NCBI RefSeq assembly: GCF_019977755.1
Contig: NZ_AP025144.1
Coordinates: forward strand, 3,348,001-3,412,000
From: Vibrio penaeicida
Lineage (GTDB): Bacteria; Pseudomonadota; Gammaproteobacteria; Enterobacterales; Vibrionaceae
Reading direction: 5' to 3'
DNA length: 64,000 nucleotides
Below, piece after piece: positions 37,387 to 47,385 of the stretch. A program made the position numbers and the translations under genes. Each line of letters opens with the position of its first letter. Position 1 is the stretch's first letter. The notes under the pieces are model-generated. The model searched no databases and had not been told where the DNA came from. It saw only the letters and a list, made by a program, of their open reading frames with translations.

Positions 37387-37705
37387 TAATACTTCCTTAA
37401 TCAATCTATATTGTTGTTACGATCTTCATCGTGGTTTTAAGGTGCGTGACGATTTAAAAACGATTTACATATGAATTAATCTTGCGACAATAAAACGTCT
37501 CATAGTTAAGACATAGTATAATTTGTTAAACAGTCAAGCAGGAACAGACTAACCAATAACCGTTGTCAATAGTGAGACACATAAAGATAAAGTGAAAAGA
37601 TCGCTCATTTTGCAGAGCAAAATCACATATTTATAAAATTTCAGCGCTCAAATTAAGATCAAAAAAGCCACCCGAAGGTGGCTTTAATTTTGAGACATAA
37701 AATTT
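37387..37705. other. vpsR/lysS gap
   Basis: Holds the vpsR promoter region and the lysS terminator (37664-37687). A direct repeat ACGATTTA-N3-ACGATTTA lies near 37450-37470. No gene is visible. Confidence 0.5.
37664..37687 (-). terminator. lysS terminator
   Basis: AAAGCCACC / GGTGGCTTT with a 4-nt loop; on the minus strand six T residues follow. About 20 bp beyond the lysS stop. Confidence 0.82.
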
Positions 37706-39238
37706 TTACTGCTGTGGTCGCATCGCTGGGAATAAAATTACATCACGAATGGTATGCGTGTTTGTGAATAGCATCGCCAATCGGTCTATACCAATTCCCT
37801 GACCTGCTGTCGGTGGCAAGCCGTGTTCAAGTGCAGTGATGTAATCCGCATCGTAATACATTGCTTCATCATCACCCGCATCTTTTGCGTCAACCTGAGC
37901 TTTAAAGCGAGCGTCTTGATCTTCTGCATCATTCAATTCCGAGAAGCCATTCGCCACTTCACGGCCGCCGATAAAGAACTCGAAACGGTCTGTAAAGAAC
38001 GGGTTGTCATCACTACGACGAGCCAATGGAGAAATGTCCGCTGGGTAGCCTGTAATGAATGTAGGCTGGATGAGTTGAGGCTCAGCCGTTTCACCAAAGA
38101 TTTCTTCAAGCAACTGACCACAAGTCCAGAACGTTTCCACTTCAACATGAACGGATTTTGCAATCGCAACCATCTTTTCACGGTCTTGAAGGTCTTCTTC
38201 TGTTAGCGCTTGAATGTCTGCGTGCTCTGGGTTGTAGTGCTTGATCGCTTCAAACATACTCATTCGAGCATATTGACCACCAAATTCGACTGTCTCATCA
38301 CCATAAGGCATAGACGTTGAACCAAGAACATCCAGTGCAACCGTGCTGAGCATCTCTTCCGTTAGATCCATTAAATCTTTGTAGTCAGAGTACGCTTGGT
38401 AGAATTCCATCATGGTGAATTCTGGGTTGTGACGAGGTGATAAACCTTCGTTACGGAAGTTACGGTTGATTTCGAATACGCGGTCAAACCCTCCAACAAC
38501 CAAACGCTTTAGGTAAAGCTCAGGTGCAACACGCAAGTACATGTCAATGTCTAGCGCATTGTGGTGAGTAATGAACGGGCGAGCTGTAGCACCGCCTGGG
38601 ATCACGTGCATCATTGGTGTTTCAACTTCTAGGTAGCCTTTGCCACTCATGAAGTTACGGATTGATGACACCAACTTAGAACGAACGATAAATGCTTGGC
38701 GAGAATCTTCATTTACGATGAGATCAACATAGCGCTGACGGTAACGCATTTCTTGGTCCGTCAAACCATGGAATTTCTCAGGAAGAGGTCGCAATGCTTT
38801 GGTCAGCAATTCGTACTCTTCCATATTTACGTATAAGTCACCTTTACCAGACTTGTGCAGTGCACCTGTTACACCGATGATGTCACCGATGTCTAAGCCT
38901 TGGTATTTCTCTTTGAGTTCTTTTTGAACCGGCTTTGCTGCGTAAGCCTGAATGCGACCAGATGTTTCCTGAATCACAAGGAAAGGACCACGCTTAGCCA
39001 TGATTCGGCCAGCAATAGAAACCGTATGATTCAGCGCTTCCAGTTCTTCTTTGCTCTTTTCACCGAACTCCTTCTGAAGGTCGCCAGCCAAGCTGTCACG
39101 ACGGAAGTCGTTTGGGTGACCGTTTGCATCACAGTTCTTGCGAATTTCATCCAATTTCGCGCGACGCTCTGCGATCAGCTTGTTCTCTTCTTGCGAATGG
39201 GCTTCTTGTTGGGTTTCGTTTTGAACAGCATCAGTCAT
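37706..39238 (-). CDS. lysS: Lysyl-tRNA synthetase, class II
   Basis: The 510-aa enzyme charges tRNA-Lys. An OB-fold anticodon-binding domain (residues about 60-170) is followed by the class II core with motif 2 ([24 protein letters not shown] in the 260-285 region) and motif 3 ([13 protein letters not shown]). Full length with no defects. It follows prfB by 33 bp, the conserved prfB-lysS pair. Confidence 0.97.
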   Translation of the reverse strand: MTDAVQNETQQEAHSQEENKLIAERRAKLDEIRKNCDANGHPNDFRRDSLAGDLQKEFGEKSKEELEALNHTVSIAGRIMAKRGPFLVIQETSGRIQAYAAKPVQKELKEKYQGLDIGDIIGVTGALHKSGKGDLYVNMEEYELLTKALRPLPEKFHGLTDQEMRYRQRYVDLIVNEDSRQAFIVRSKLVSSIRNFMSGKGYLEVETPMMHVIPGGATARPFITHHNALDIDMYLRVAPELYLKRLVVGGFDRVFEINRNFRNEGLSPRHNPEFTMMEFYQAYSDYKDLMDLTEEMLSTVALDVLGSTSMPYGDETVEFGGQYARMSMFEAIKHYNPEHADIQALTEEDLQDREKMVAIAKSVHVEVETFWTCGQLLEEIFGETAEPQLIQPTFITGYPADISPLARRSDDNPFFTDRFEFFIGGREVANGFSELNDAEDQDARFKAQVDAKDAGDDEAMYYDADYITALEHGLPPTAGQGIGIDRLAMLFTNTHTIRDVILFPAMRPQQ

Positions 39239-39271
39239 TTTCGATGTATCCTGTCGATTGTCGGTGAAAGC

Positions 39272-40370
39272 TTACAAACCTGATTTCAGGCTGGCTTCGA
39301 TAAATTTGTCTAGATCGCCGTCTAGAACCGCTTGTGTATTGCGATTCTCGACGCCGGTGCGTAAATCTTTAATGCGTGAATCATCCAAAACGTAAGAACG
39401 GATTTGGCTTCCCCAGCCGATGTCCGATTTCGCGTCTTCATTGGCTTGCTTTTCCGCATTTTGCTTTTGTAATTCAAGCTCGAATAGCTTCGCGCGAAGC
39501 TGTTTCATCGCCTGATCTTTGTTCTTATGCTGAGAACGATCGTTCTGGCACTGCACCACAGTATTGGTTGGAAGGTGAGTAATACGCACCGCTGATTCCG
39601 TGGTGTTAACGTGCTGTCCACCCGCACCCGACGCACGATAAACATCGATACGAAGGTCCGAAGGGTTCACATCAATGTCGATGTTTTCATCAATCTCTGG
39701 GTAAATAAACGCAGACGCAAAAGATGTATGGCGACGACCACCTGAGTCAAATGGCGATTTTCGAACCAAACGATGAACACCCGTTTCTGTGCGAAGCCAG
39801 CCGTAAGCGTATTCACCAGAAATACGAACCGTGGCCGATTTCAAGCCCGCGACATCACCTTCAGACACTTCAATGACTTCTGCTTTAAAGCCTTTTGATT
39901 CGGCCCAGCGCAAATACATGCGTAACATCATGTTGGTCCAGTCTTGTGCTTCTGTACCACCAGAGCCCGCTTGCAAATCGATGTAGCAATCGGAAGAGTC
40001 GTGATCGCCTGCAAACATGCGGCGGAATTCGAGTTTCCCAAGTTTCAGTTCAAGTTCAACCAACTCAGGGTCGATTTCATCGAACGTTTCTTGATCTTCT
40101 TCTTCGATCGCTAGCTCTAGAAGACCATCTACGTCTTCTACGCCTTGATCAAGCAAATCGATAGTTTCAACGACTGCTTCAAGAGAAGCTCGCTCTTTAC
40201 CTAGAGCTTGTGCACGCTCAGGTTCATTCCATACATCAGGTTGTTCTAGTTCTGCGTTAACCTCTTCTAGACGCTCTTTCTTAGCGTCATAGTCAAAGGT
40301 ACCCCCTCAGGACATTCGTGCGCTCTGTCACGTCCTGTAGGCGGTTTTTAATGGGATTGATTTCAAACAT
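39272..40370 (-). CDS. prfB: Peptide chain release factor 2, programmed +1 frameshift
   Basis: RF2 recognises UGA and UAA stop codons. The first frame starts at ATG 40370 ([12 protein letters not shown]), runs 25 codons and hits TGA at 40295-40293. Reading then skips one T and continues in the second frame from 40294 (GAC TAT GAC) to 39272, giving 365 aa in total, the exact RF2 length. The second part has the SPF tripeptide ([12 protein letters not shown]) and the catalytic GGQ ([16 protein letters not shown]). It is not a pseudogene: the break is the standard autoregulatory frameshift. It lies between recJ and lysS. Confidence 0.96.
40293..40307 (-). promoter_or_regulatory. prfB +1 programmed frameshift signal
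   Basis: AGGGGG (internal Shine-Dalgarno-like), a TAC codon, then CTT TGA C: the same layout as E. coli prfB. Low RF2 makes the ribosome pause at UGA and slip +1 on CUU. Confidence 0.95.
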
Positions 40371-40718
40371 GTCTGCTCAATTTCTGTATAATTTAACCGA
40401 GGAATTCTACTGAAAAATGTGACAGAGATACAGGAAAAATTTGCGTAATTTGAGCTTAGAAAATGAAGATGCCCGCTACTCTCAATCAGCAGCGGGACAG
40501 GGTTGAAAGGTCGTTTAGGTTACTTAAACTGAACTCGGGATAAGAGGTTAGCTAACCCAATAAAACAAATAAAAATTTTATATCGAGACATTCTAATGAG
40601 AAATTTTCACTTAAGACAAGGCGAAACCACGAACCAATAACGGGTTATTGGGAGAGGGTTCAACGCAGTATTCAGTGAAAAGAGCCATTAGAAAGCAAGC
40701 TATTATCCCGAGATCAGG
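40371..40718. other. recJ/prfB gap
   Basis: This 348-bp gap precedes prfB and should hold its promoter. It contains an 18-bp dyad CCAATAAC-GG-GTTATTGG at 40634-40651 and a weaker CCCGCT/AGCGGG hairpin near 40470-40495 without a T run. No gene was found. Confidence 0.5.
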
Positions 40719-42458
40719 TTACTTAGCTTCGATATGGTCGATCATCAATTGAAGTGACTGGTTGCCACGGAACTCATTAATATCAAGCTTGTACGCCAAA
40801 CGTACCGTTTTTACCGATGCATCTGGCCACCGACGTAAATCCACGTTAAAGGCAATACCATCAATCATAATGTTGGTCGGGTGCCCTTTGTGTAAAGGCT
40901 CTAACATCAACTTTAAGTGTTTTTCACCCACCAGCTTTTGATGCATTACTTTGAATTCACCATCAAACAACGGCTCTGGAAAGGCTTGTCCCCATGGCCC
41001 TGCTGAGCGCAATGTTTCCGCAACGTGCATGGAAAACTCTTCCGGCTGTAATTCGCCATCCGATAACAAAATGCCCTTTAGAGAGGCTTCATCTAAGTCA
41101 TTACGAACGGCTTCATCAAATAACTGACTGAACTTTTCAAAATCAGATTCTTTGATTGTCAGACCTGCCGCCATGGCATGCCCACCAAACTTAGCGATCA
41201 ATCCCGGGTTTTGAGTATCGATTTTATCCAGTGTATCACGCATATGTAGCCCCGGAATGGAGCGACAAGAGCCTTTAATATTTCCTTCGCCACCATCGGC
41301 AAACGCGATGACTGGACGATGAAACTTTTCTTTAATACGCGACGCCAAAATGCCAATCACACCTTGGTGCCAGTCTCGTTGAAACAAAACCAAACCGTAA
41401 GGCAGTTCTGCATTTTCACCAAACTGCAGCCGCTCACAAAATGCCATGGCTTCTTGCTTCATGCCCTCTTCAATCTCTTTTCGAGTTTGATTCAAGCCAT
41501 CGAGTTCACTGGCCATGCGTCTAGCCGCATGGATATTGTTACTCATCAATAGCTCGACACCGAATGACATGTCATCAAGCCGACCCGCTGCGTTAATTCG
41601 AGGGCCTAACGCAAAGCCAAAATCGGACGCAACTAAACGTCGCGCATCACGCTTTGCCACTTCAATCAACGCTTGAATGCCAGGGCGTGCTTTACCAGCA
41701 CGAATACGCTGTAATCCTTGGTGAACCAAAATTCGGTTGTTTTCATCCAGAGGAACTACATCTGCAACGGTACCCAACGCAACCAAATCAATCAGTTCCA
41801 TCAACTTTGGTTCTTGCATACCTTGTGAGGCAAACCAATTGATCTTTCGCATATGCACGCACAGCGCCATCATCATATAAAATGCGACACCCACACCTGC
41901 CAATGATTTTGATGGGAATTCGCAGCTTTCAAGATTAGGGTTCACTATGGCATCAGCATTTGGCAATTCATGACCCGGCAAATGGTGATCGGTAACAATG
42001 ACTGTGATCCCTTTTTCTTTGGCATAACGAACGCCATCAATTGACGAAACACCATTATCCACAGTCATGATCACTTCTACGCCAAGTTCAATCGCTTGAT
42101 CAACCACTTCGGGGCTTAGCCCGTATCCATCTTCAAACCGGTTAGGAACCAGATAATCAACGTTATGGCTACCTAGCATTCTCAACGCCAACACAGACAA
42201 GGCAGAGCTAGTCGCGCCATCGGCATCAAAATCGCCAACAACAATAATCCGTTTTTTCTGTTGAATTGATTCAAACAAAAGTTCAACGGCTTGCGAAATC
42301 CCACCCAACAACTGATAGGAGTGTAATGCCTTGGCTGTGGTATCAAGCTGAGCGAGTGATTGAACTCCTCGTGCTGCGTAAATTCGCTGAAGCAGAGGCG
42401 AAATAGAGTCGGGAAGAGAGTGAGGTGTATCTTGAGGGCGTCTTTGAATTTCGATCAT
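40719..42458 (-). CDS. recJ: Single-stranded-DNA-specific exonuclease RecJ
   Basis: The 579-aa DHH-family 5'-3' exonuclease acts in RecF-pathway recombination and mismatch repair. Motifs: VVGDFDADGATSSALS (motif I), MTVDNGVSS (II), VIVTDHHLPGHELP (DHH), and a DHHA1 segment with GSCRSIPGLHMRDTL and FGGHAMAAGLTI. It is full length and in the standard order xerD-dsbC-recJ-prfB-lysS. Confidence 0.96.
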   Translation of the reverse strand: MIEIQRRPQDTPHSLPDSISPLLQRIYAARGVQSLAQLDTTAKALHSYQLLGGISQAVELLFESIQQKKRIIVVGDFDADGATSSALSVLALRMLGSHNVDYLVPNRFEDGYGLSPEVVDQAIELGVEVIMTVDNGVSSIDGVRYAKEKGITVIVTDHHLPGHELPNADAIVNPNLESCEFPSKSLAGVGVAFYMMMALCVHMRKINWFASQGMQEPKLMELIDLVALGTVADVVPLDENNRILVHQGLQRIRAGKARPGIQALIEVAKRDARRLVASDFGFALGPRINAAGRLDDMSFGVELLMSNNIHAARRMASELDGLNQTRKEIEEGMKQEAMAFCERLQFGENAELPYGLVLFQRDWHQGVIGILASRIKEKFHRPVIAFADGGEGNIKGSCRSIPGLHMRDTLDKIDTQNPGLIAKFGGHAMAAGLTIKESDFEKFSQLFDEAVRNDLDEASLKGILLSDGELQPEEFSMHVAETLRSAGPWGQAFPEPLFDGEFKVMHQKLVGEKHLKLMLEPLHKGHPTNIMIDGIAFNVDLRRWPDASVKTVRLAYKLDINEFRGNQSLQLMIDHIEAK

Positions 42459-42522
42459 ATATTAGAATTTCAATCAGAGAGAATACGTTTGCCTGAGGTT
42501 TCCCTCAGGCATCCGTTTAGTA

Positions 42523-43248
42523 TTAGTTCAGTCTTTCCAGCTGAGCAGTAAGGTCATCTGGTGATAAGTAACCACCAATCACACTGCCGTTGCTAGTCAC
42601 GATTGCAGGTGTGCCACGGACACCCATTTTAGAGCCTAAATCACGATGTGCGGCGATAGTGCTTAAACACTCTTCCTTTTCTCTGACTTTTTGGCTGAAG
42701 CTGCGCTGAAGTTTCATTTCATCCATAGCCGCTTTCTGATCGACAGAACACCAGATTTGTGACATCTGCTGACCGACTTGGCTTTGTACGCCTGCTCTAG
42801 GGTACGCCATGTAACGAACCGTAATCCCTTTCTCGTTGTACTCTTGCATCTGACGGTGCAATTTCAGGCAGTAACCGCAATCAATATCGGTAAATACGGT
42901 TACAACGTGTTTCTCTTCTTTGGCTTTGTATTCGATCCAGCTAGAAGAGAAGTCGCCAATTTTGTCGGCATAACGCTTAGCAATTACATCAGTAAAGTTG
43001 CCTTTGTCGTCTAGAGCGTAAATTTTACCTTGGATAAAGTAGTCGCCTTTCTGTGTAGACAAAAATAGCCCTTGATTGGTTTCTACTTCGTAAAGACCCG
43101 CGATATCGCTGTCTGTTACGCTGCTTACTGCCAAGCCCAATTTACCGAATTGCTCTGTAATGGTGCTGACATCTGCATCGGCCGCGAAAAGAGAAAAAGA
43201 AGCCAGCGCGCCAGCTGCTACTACACCAAGTTTGCGCAAAAATTGCAT
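42523..43248 (-). CDS. dsbC: Thiol:disulfide interchange protein DsbC
   Basis: The 241-aa periplasmic disulfide isomerase has a signal peptide (residues 1-23, ending FSLFAADA), an N-terminal dimerisation domain and a thioredoxin fold with the active site TDIDCGYCLKLH (CGYC) and the cis-Pro in GVRGTPAIVT. A second cysteine pair (WCSVD and EECLS) forms the structural disulfide. It sits between xerD and recJ. Confidence 0.95.
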   Translation of the reverse strand: MQFLRKLGVVAAGALASFSLFAADADVSTITEQFGKLGLAVSSVTDSDIAGLYEVETNQGLFLSTQKGDYFIQGKIYALDDKGNFTDVIAKRYADKIGDFSSSWIEYKAKEEKHVVTVFTDIDCGYCLKLHRQMQEYNEKGITVRYMAYPRAGVQSQVGQQMSQIWCSVDQKAAMDEMKLQRSFSQKVREKEECLSTIAAHRDLGSKMGVRGTPAIVTSNGSVIGGYLSPDDLTAQLERLN

Positions 43249-43280
43249 GATTTCACCTTAAAAAAATAGTCATATACGAA

Positions 43281-44189
43281 CTACGCCCTTGGGTGGTGTT
43301 GTTCGTGAATCTGTTTCAGTCGCTCGGTTGCGACGTGAGTATAAATTTGCGTGGTTGATAAGTCACTATGTCCTAACAACATTTGCACCACTCTCAAATC
43401 TGCACCGTAATTCAGTAAATGCGTTGCAAAAGCATGGCGAAGTACGTGTGGTGACAATGCGTCAGAGTCAATATCTGCCAGCGCTGCGTAAAACTTTATT
43501 CGATGCCAAAAGGTTTGCCTTGTCATCTGTCGTGCACGTTTACTCGGGAACACAACGTCAGACGATTTTTCGCCTAATATGCTTGGACGCCCTTGCTCTA
43601 AAAAGGTTTCAATCCAATCGATGGCATTTTCTCCCATTGGAACTAATCGCTCTTTTCCACCCTTACCCATTACACGAACGACACCCTGACGTAAGCTGAC
43701 ATTTTCCATCGTCAGGCTCACCAGTTCAGTTACTCGTAGCCCAGTCGCATACAAGAGTTCAAGCATGGCTTTATCGCGTAGTTCTATCGGGTCATTTGGA
43801 TCTGGTGCGTTGAGTAACGCTTCAACCTGCTCTTCACTCAAGTCTTTCGGGAGACGTTGTGGCAATTTAGGGCTAACTAACAAGGCACTAGGGTCATCTG
43901 CCCTTACTTTCTCTCTATGAAGATATTGAAACAAACGGCGTATAGCCGAAAGCATTCTCGCTCGAGAGGTTTGCTTAAAGCCTTGGTCCATTAACCAAGA
44001 TTGGTAATCTTGTAACCCTGAAACGCTGATAAAATCCAAACGGAAATTAGATTCAGCCATCCAATTCAATAATTTAAAAAGATCGTTTCGGTAGGAAGCG
44101 AGCGTGTTCTCAGATAGCCCTCTTTCCATCCACATTGCATCTAAGAACTGCTCTATTAAATAGCTATCGGGATGACTTACTTGCGTCAT
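43281..44189 (-). CDS. xerD: Site-specific tyrosine recombinase XerD
   Basis: XerD with XerC resolves chromosome dimers at dif under FtsK control. The 302-aa protein has the SAM-like N-terminal domain and the catalytic residues Arg in ATGLRVTELVSL, Lys in GKGGKERLVP, HxxR in LSPHVLRHAFATHLL, and His with the nucleophilic Tyr in LLGHSDLSTTQIYTHV. Housekeeping XerD rather than an integron or phage integrase, as shown by length and by linkage to dsbC and recJ. No dif site was recognised in the window. Confidence 0.95.
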   Translation of the reverse strand: MTQVSHPDSYLIEQFLDAMWMERGLSENTLASYRNDLFKLLNWMAESNFRLDFISVSGLQDYQSWLMDQGFKQTSRARMLSAIRRLFQYLHREKVRADDPSALLVSPKLPQRLPKDLSEEQVEALLNAPDPNDPIELRDKAMLELLYATGLRVTELVSLTMENVSLRQGVVRVMGKGGKERLVPMGENAIDWIETFLEQGRPSILGEKSSDVVFPSKRARQMTRQTFWHRIKFYAALADIDSDALSPHVLRHAFATHLLNYGADLRVVQMLLGHSDLSTTQIYTHVATERLKQIHEQHHPRA

Positions 44190-44337
44190 TCTTATCTCTC
44201 TTTCTACTTATATCAGTCACAGACTATGTGACACGCGAAAATAATACTATTAAATTCCTCTCAATAAGTATAAATCCTGCAATTCCTTCTCATTTCCCGT
44301 TAGAATCTGCCATCTCTACAATCAACAATCACAGATC

Positions 44338-44856
44338 ATGAAAATCGGACTTTTTTACGGCTCTACAACTTTTTACACTGAAATGGCAGCAGAGAAGATT
44401 CGCGCCATCATTGGTGAAGACTTAGTGGATATATTTAATGTAAAAGACACACCACTATCATTAATGAACGACTATGATCTGTTAGTGCTTGGAATTTCCA
44501 CGTGGGATTTCGGTGAAATTCAAGAGGATTGGAGTGCTGTATGGGAGCACATCGATGGCGTGTCGCTAAAAGGCAAACACGTCGCGTTATTCGGCTTAGG
44601 CGATCAAGAAGGTTATGGCGAGTGGTTTCTCGATGCGATGGGACTTCTTCATGACGAATTGAAAAAAACGGGCGCTCAGTTCATCGGTTACTGGAAAAAT
44701 GAAGGCTATGAGTTCGAAGCATCGAAAGCATTGACAGAAGACAAGTCACATTTTGTAGGGTTGGCTTTGGATGAAGACTCTCAATACGAACTGAGTGATT
44801 CTCGAATTGAAGCGTGGTGCGAACAGATCCTAGTGGAATACCACGACGCGTTATAA
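44338..44856 (+). CDS. fldB: Flavodoxin FldB
   Basis: The 172-aa FMN protein shows the phosphate loop [18 protein letters not shown], the 50s loop [14 protein letters not shown] and the 90s loop [18 protein letters not shown]. It is an FldB type by its similarity to E. coli FldB and by its divergent placement next to xerD. It carries electrons to reductive enzymes, with a stress-related role in E. coli. Its start is 148 bp from the xerD start. Confidence 0.93.
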   Translation: MKIGLFYGSTTFYTEMAAEKIRAIIGEDLVDIFNVKDTPLSLMNDYDLLVLGISTWDFGEIQEDWSAVWEHIDGVSLKGKHVALFGLGDQEGYGEWFLDAMGLLHDELKKTGAQFIGYWKNEGYEFEASKALTEDKSHFVGLALDEDSQYELSDSRIEAWCEQILVEYHDAL

Positions 44857-44931
44857 AACTTTCGGTATCTGAATTCCAAACTTCAGTGCCAAATCGACAC
44901 TAAACATGTATCGGTCGGGTAATGAATCAAA

Positions 44932-44957
44932 AAGGGGCTGATGAATATCAGCCCCTT
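44932..44957. terminator. Bidirectional terminator between fldB and brnQ
   Basis: An 11-bp perfect stem AAGGGGCTGAT / ATCAGCCCCTT with loop GAAT; T-rich on both strands. It separates convergent genes. Confidence 0.82.
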
Positions 44958-44986
44958 ATCATTTTTACGAACAACCCAACGATAAT

Positions 44987-46297
44987 TTACGCTGTTTCTT
45001 CCGTCAGTGACTTGCGAGATGTTCCAATAAAGAACATACAGATAATGGCTGCAAACGTCGGCATTAACCACGCCATTCCCACCTCAAATAGCGGCAGCAT
45101 ATTAAACGCATTCACATTGATACCCGCCACTTTTGCTGCATCCAACAGTGCGAATACAAACGCAACCAAGACTACAATGCGATACGCCACTTCTGGGTTT
45201 GGCAGATGGTTACGAACAAACGCAAGTGCCACTAATGCAATGGCGACAGGGTAGAGTGCAAACAATACAGGAACCGACAATGCAATCAGCTGGCTCAAAC
45301 CTACGTTAGCCACGACAGCACATGCAACGCCAATGATCACAACCCACGCCTTATAGCTCACAGGTGTAACCGAACTAAAGTAATCTGAACAGGCTGAAAT
45401 CAAGCCAATCGCTGTCGTCAAACACGCCAATAATACGATAACCGATAGAACCGTTTGACCCGAAGCACCAAACAGAGCTTGGACATACAGACTCAAGATA
45501 ACGCCACCGTTATCAGAACCCGCAGCAACGGTACCGCTGGTCGATCCTAAATAGAATAGAGACACGTAAACAAACGCTAAACCAACAGCAGCAATCACTG
45601 CTGCGCTGATCAAGTACTTCGTTGTTGGACGCGATTCAGTAATCCCCTTGCTACGAAGTGCATCGACAATCAGAATTCCGAACATCAACGCGCCAAACGT
45701 ATCCATGGTGTTGTAGCCTTCAAGGAAACCCGTGATCAACGGCTGACTCACATAGTCACCTTGAGCAGCAGACTGTACACCTTGAGGGTCAACAAAAACT
45801 GACACTGCAAGTGTAATCAGACCAATAAACAGAACAGGCGTCAGTACCTTTCCGATCGTATCGATCAGTTTGCCTTGAGACCAAGCGAAAAACATCGCTA
45901 CGGCAAAAAACAATACAGAGAAAGTCGTTAAATGAAGCTGTTGTGCGTCAGCAAAAAATGGCTTCACTGCCATCTCATAAGCAACCAAACCAGTACGTGG
46001 GGCTGCAAATGCAGGGCCAATGATGATAAAGATAAGCACCACAATGAGTGTTGCTGCTTGTTTAGGCAAATGCTTGGACAAGTGTTCCCAAGACCCACCA
46101 GCAACTGCAATAGCAATAATGGTGATCAAAGGTAGACCTACCGCAGTAAACAGGAATCCAGACATCGCTGGAATTAAGTTTTCGCCGGCCAATTGACCCG
46201 CTAGAGGAGGGAAAATAATGTTACCCGCTCCTAAAAAGAACGCAAAGAGCATGAAACCCAAAGCGATCACATCAGTTGATTTTAGTTTCTGACTCAC
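44987..46297 (-). CDS. brnQ: Branched-chain amino acid carrier BrnQ (LIVCS family)
   Basis: The 436-aa protein with about 12 TM segments imports Leu, Ile and Val with sodium. Family signatures are GFMLFAFFLGAGNIIFPPLAGQ at the N-terminus and GYNTMDTFGALMFG in the middle. The start is GTG with AAGGG 6 nt upstream. It is a single gene, divergent from trmN6 and ending at a shared terminator. Confidence 0.92.
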   Translation of the reverse strand: MSQKLKSTDVIALGFMLFAFFLGAGNIIFPPLAGQLAGENLIPAMSGFLFTAVGLPLITIIAIAVAGGSWEHLSKHLPKQAATLIVVLIFIIIGPAFAAPRTGLVAYEMAVKPFFADAQQLHLTTFSVLFFAVAMFFAWSQGKLIDTIGKVLTPVLFIGLITLAVSVFVDPQGVQSAAQGDYVSQPLITGFLEGYNTMDTFGALMFGILIVDALRSKGITESRPTTKYLISAAVIAAVGLAFVYVSLFYLGSTSGTVAAGSDNGGVILSLYVQALFGASGQTVLSVIVLLACLTTAIGLISACSDYFSSVTPVSYKAWVVIIGVACAVVANVGLSQLIALSVPVLFALYPVAIALVALAFVRNHLPNPEVAYRIVVLVAFVFALLDAAKVAGINVNAFNMLPLFEVGMAWLMPTFAAIICMFFIGTSRKSLTEETA

Positions 46298-46581
46298 TGA
46301 AAACCCTTATAATAATCTTGTGTTTGCAAATATTATGAAATTTTATTCTATAAATAAGGGGCGAATAATGAACAAAAGAGAGGTCAGAAACAAGAGTGTG
46401 ATAAAAAACACAATAATAATTCGACTTTCATATCCTTTTGCAGATATAAACACTATTAAATCTTAATTAATCAGACCATATAACCATTCAAATTAATTAT
46501 CCTTCTATTAACAAGAATTTAATATAATCCCTTTTTGATACACCTCTTAATCGCGTTAACCCGTTAAGTGAAAAGCAAAGT

Positions 46582-47295
46582 ATGCGTACCAAAACCAAAG
46601 ATTTTCAATTTAAACAATTCTCTATTTCCGGTGGTCACAGCGGTATGCCAGTGAGCACTGATGGCGTCATGCTTGGAGCATGGACCGCGCTTCCGAAAAA
46701 TGGATGTATATTGGACATCGGTACTGGCACTGGCTTGCTTTCCCTAATGTGCGCGCAGCGCTCTGCAAGCCGCCTAGAAATTGTGGCTATCGAGCTTGAA
46801 GAAAATGCATCCAAAGCTGCTGCATATAACTTCAGTGAGAGCCCTTGGCACTCGCGTTTAACGCTCATCCATGATGATGTACTCAATCACACCTTTTCAC
46901 ACCAGTTTGATGCGATCATCTGTAACCCTCCCTATTTCAATAATGGACAACAAGCGGACGATCGCTCTAGGGCTGATGCTCGTCATACGAATACTCTGGA
47001 TCATGAAAGCTTACTTAACAAATGCCACTCCTTGCTCGCTACTCATGGCAACGCAAGTTTTATCTTGCCGTCAGTTGAAGGAGAAGCGTTCATCGACCTT
47101 GCTTTGAAATCAGGCTGGTATTTGCATTCTCGCTGCGATATTCAAACCACAGAACGCAAAGCCCCCACACGGCTTATGTTGAGTTTGTCTAAGCTGCCAT
47201 GCAAGACGGTGCGTTCAACGTTAATCATCAATCAAAATGGTCAATACAGCTCTGATTTTGTTGCGCTAACTCAGGACTTTTACTTGAAGATGTAA
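46582..47295 (+). CDS. trmN6: tRNA1(Val) (adenine37-N6)-methyltransferase
   Basis: The 237-aa SAM-dependent enzyme (YfiC) methylates A37 of tRNA1-Val. The SAM site LDIGTGTGLLSLMCAQRS and the target-adenine motif CNPPYFNNG (NPPY) are clear; the opening FKQFSISGGHSGMPVSTDGVMLGAW is the YfiC signature region. In gammaproteobacteria yfiC lies next to srmB, as here. Confidence 0.94.
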   Translation: MRTKTKDFQFKQFSISGGHSGMPVSTDGVMLGAWTALPKNGCILDIGTGTGLLSLMCAQRSASRLEIVAIELEENASKAAAYNFSESPWHSRLTLIHDDVLNHTFSHQFDAIICNPPYFNNGQQADDRSRADARHTNTLDHESLLNKCHSLLATHGNASFILPSVEGEAFIDLALKSGWYLHSRCDIQTTERKAPTRLMLSLSKLPCKTVRSTLIINQNGQYSSDFVALTQDFYLKM

Positions 47296-47385
47296 AAAGC
47301 TCATCAGAAAATACATTTTATCTAAACGCCGATGAGTATATAATTCGCGCCCAAATATTTATTCGCACGCTTGTGGAGACCCACT

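Noticed and set aside
40293..40295. In-frame TGA in prfB as a pseudogene mutation
   Set aside because: It is the conserved programmed frameshift stop with its AGGGGG and CTTTGAC context.
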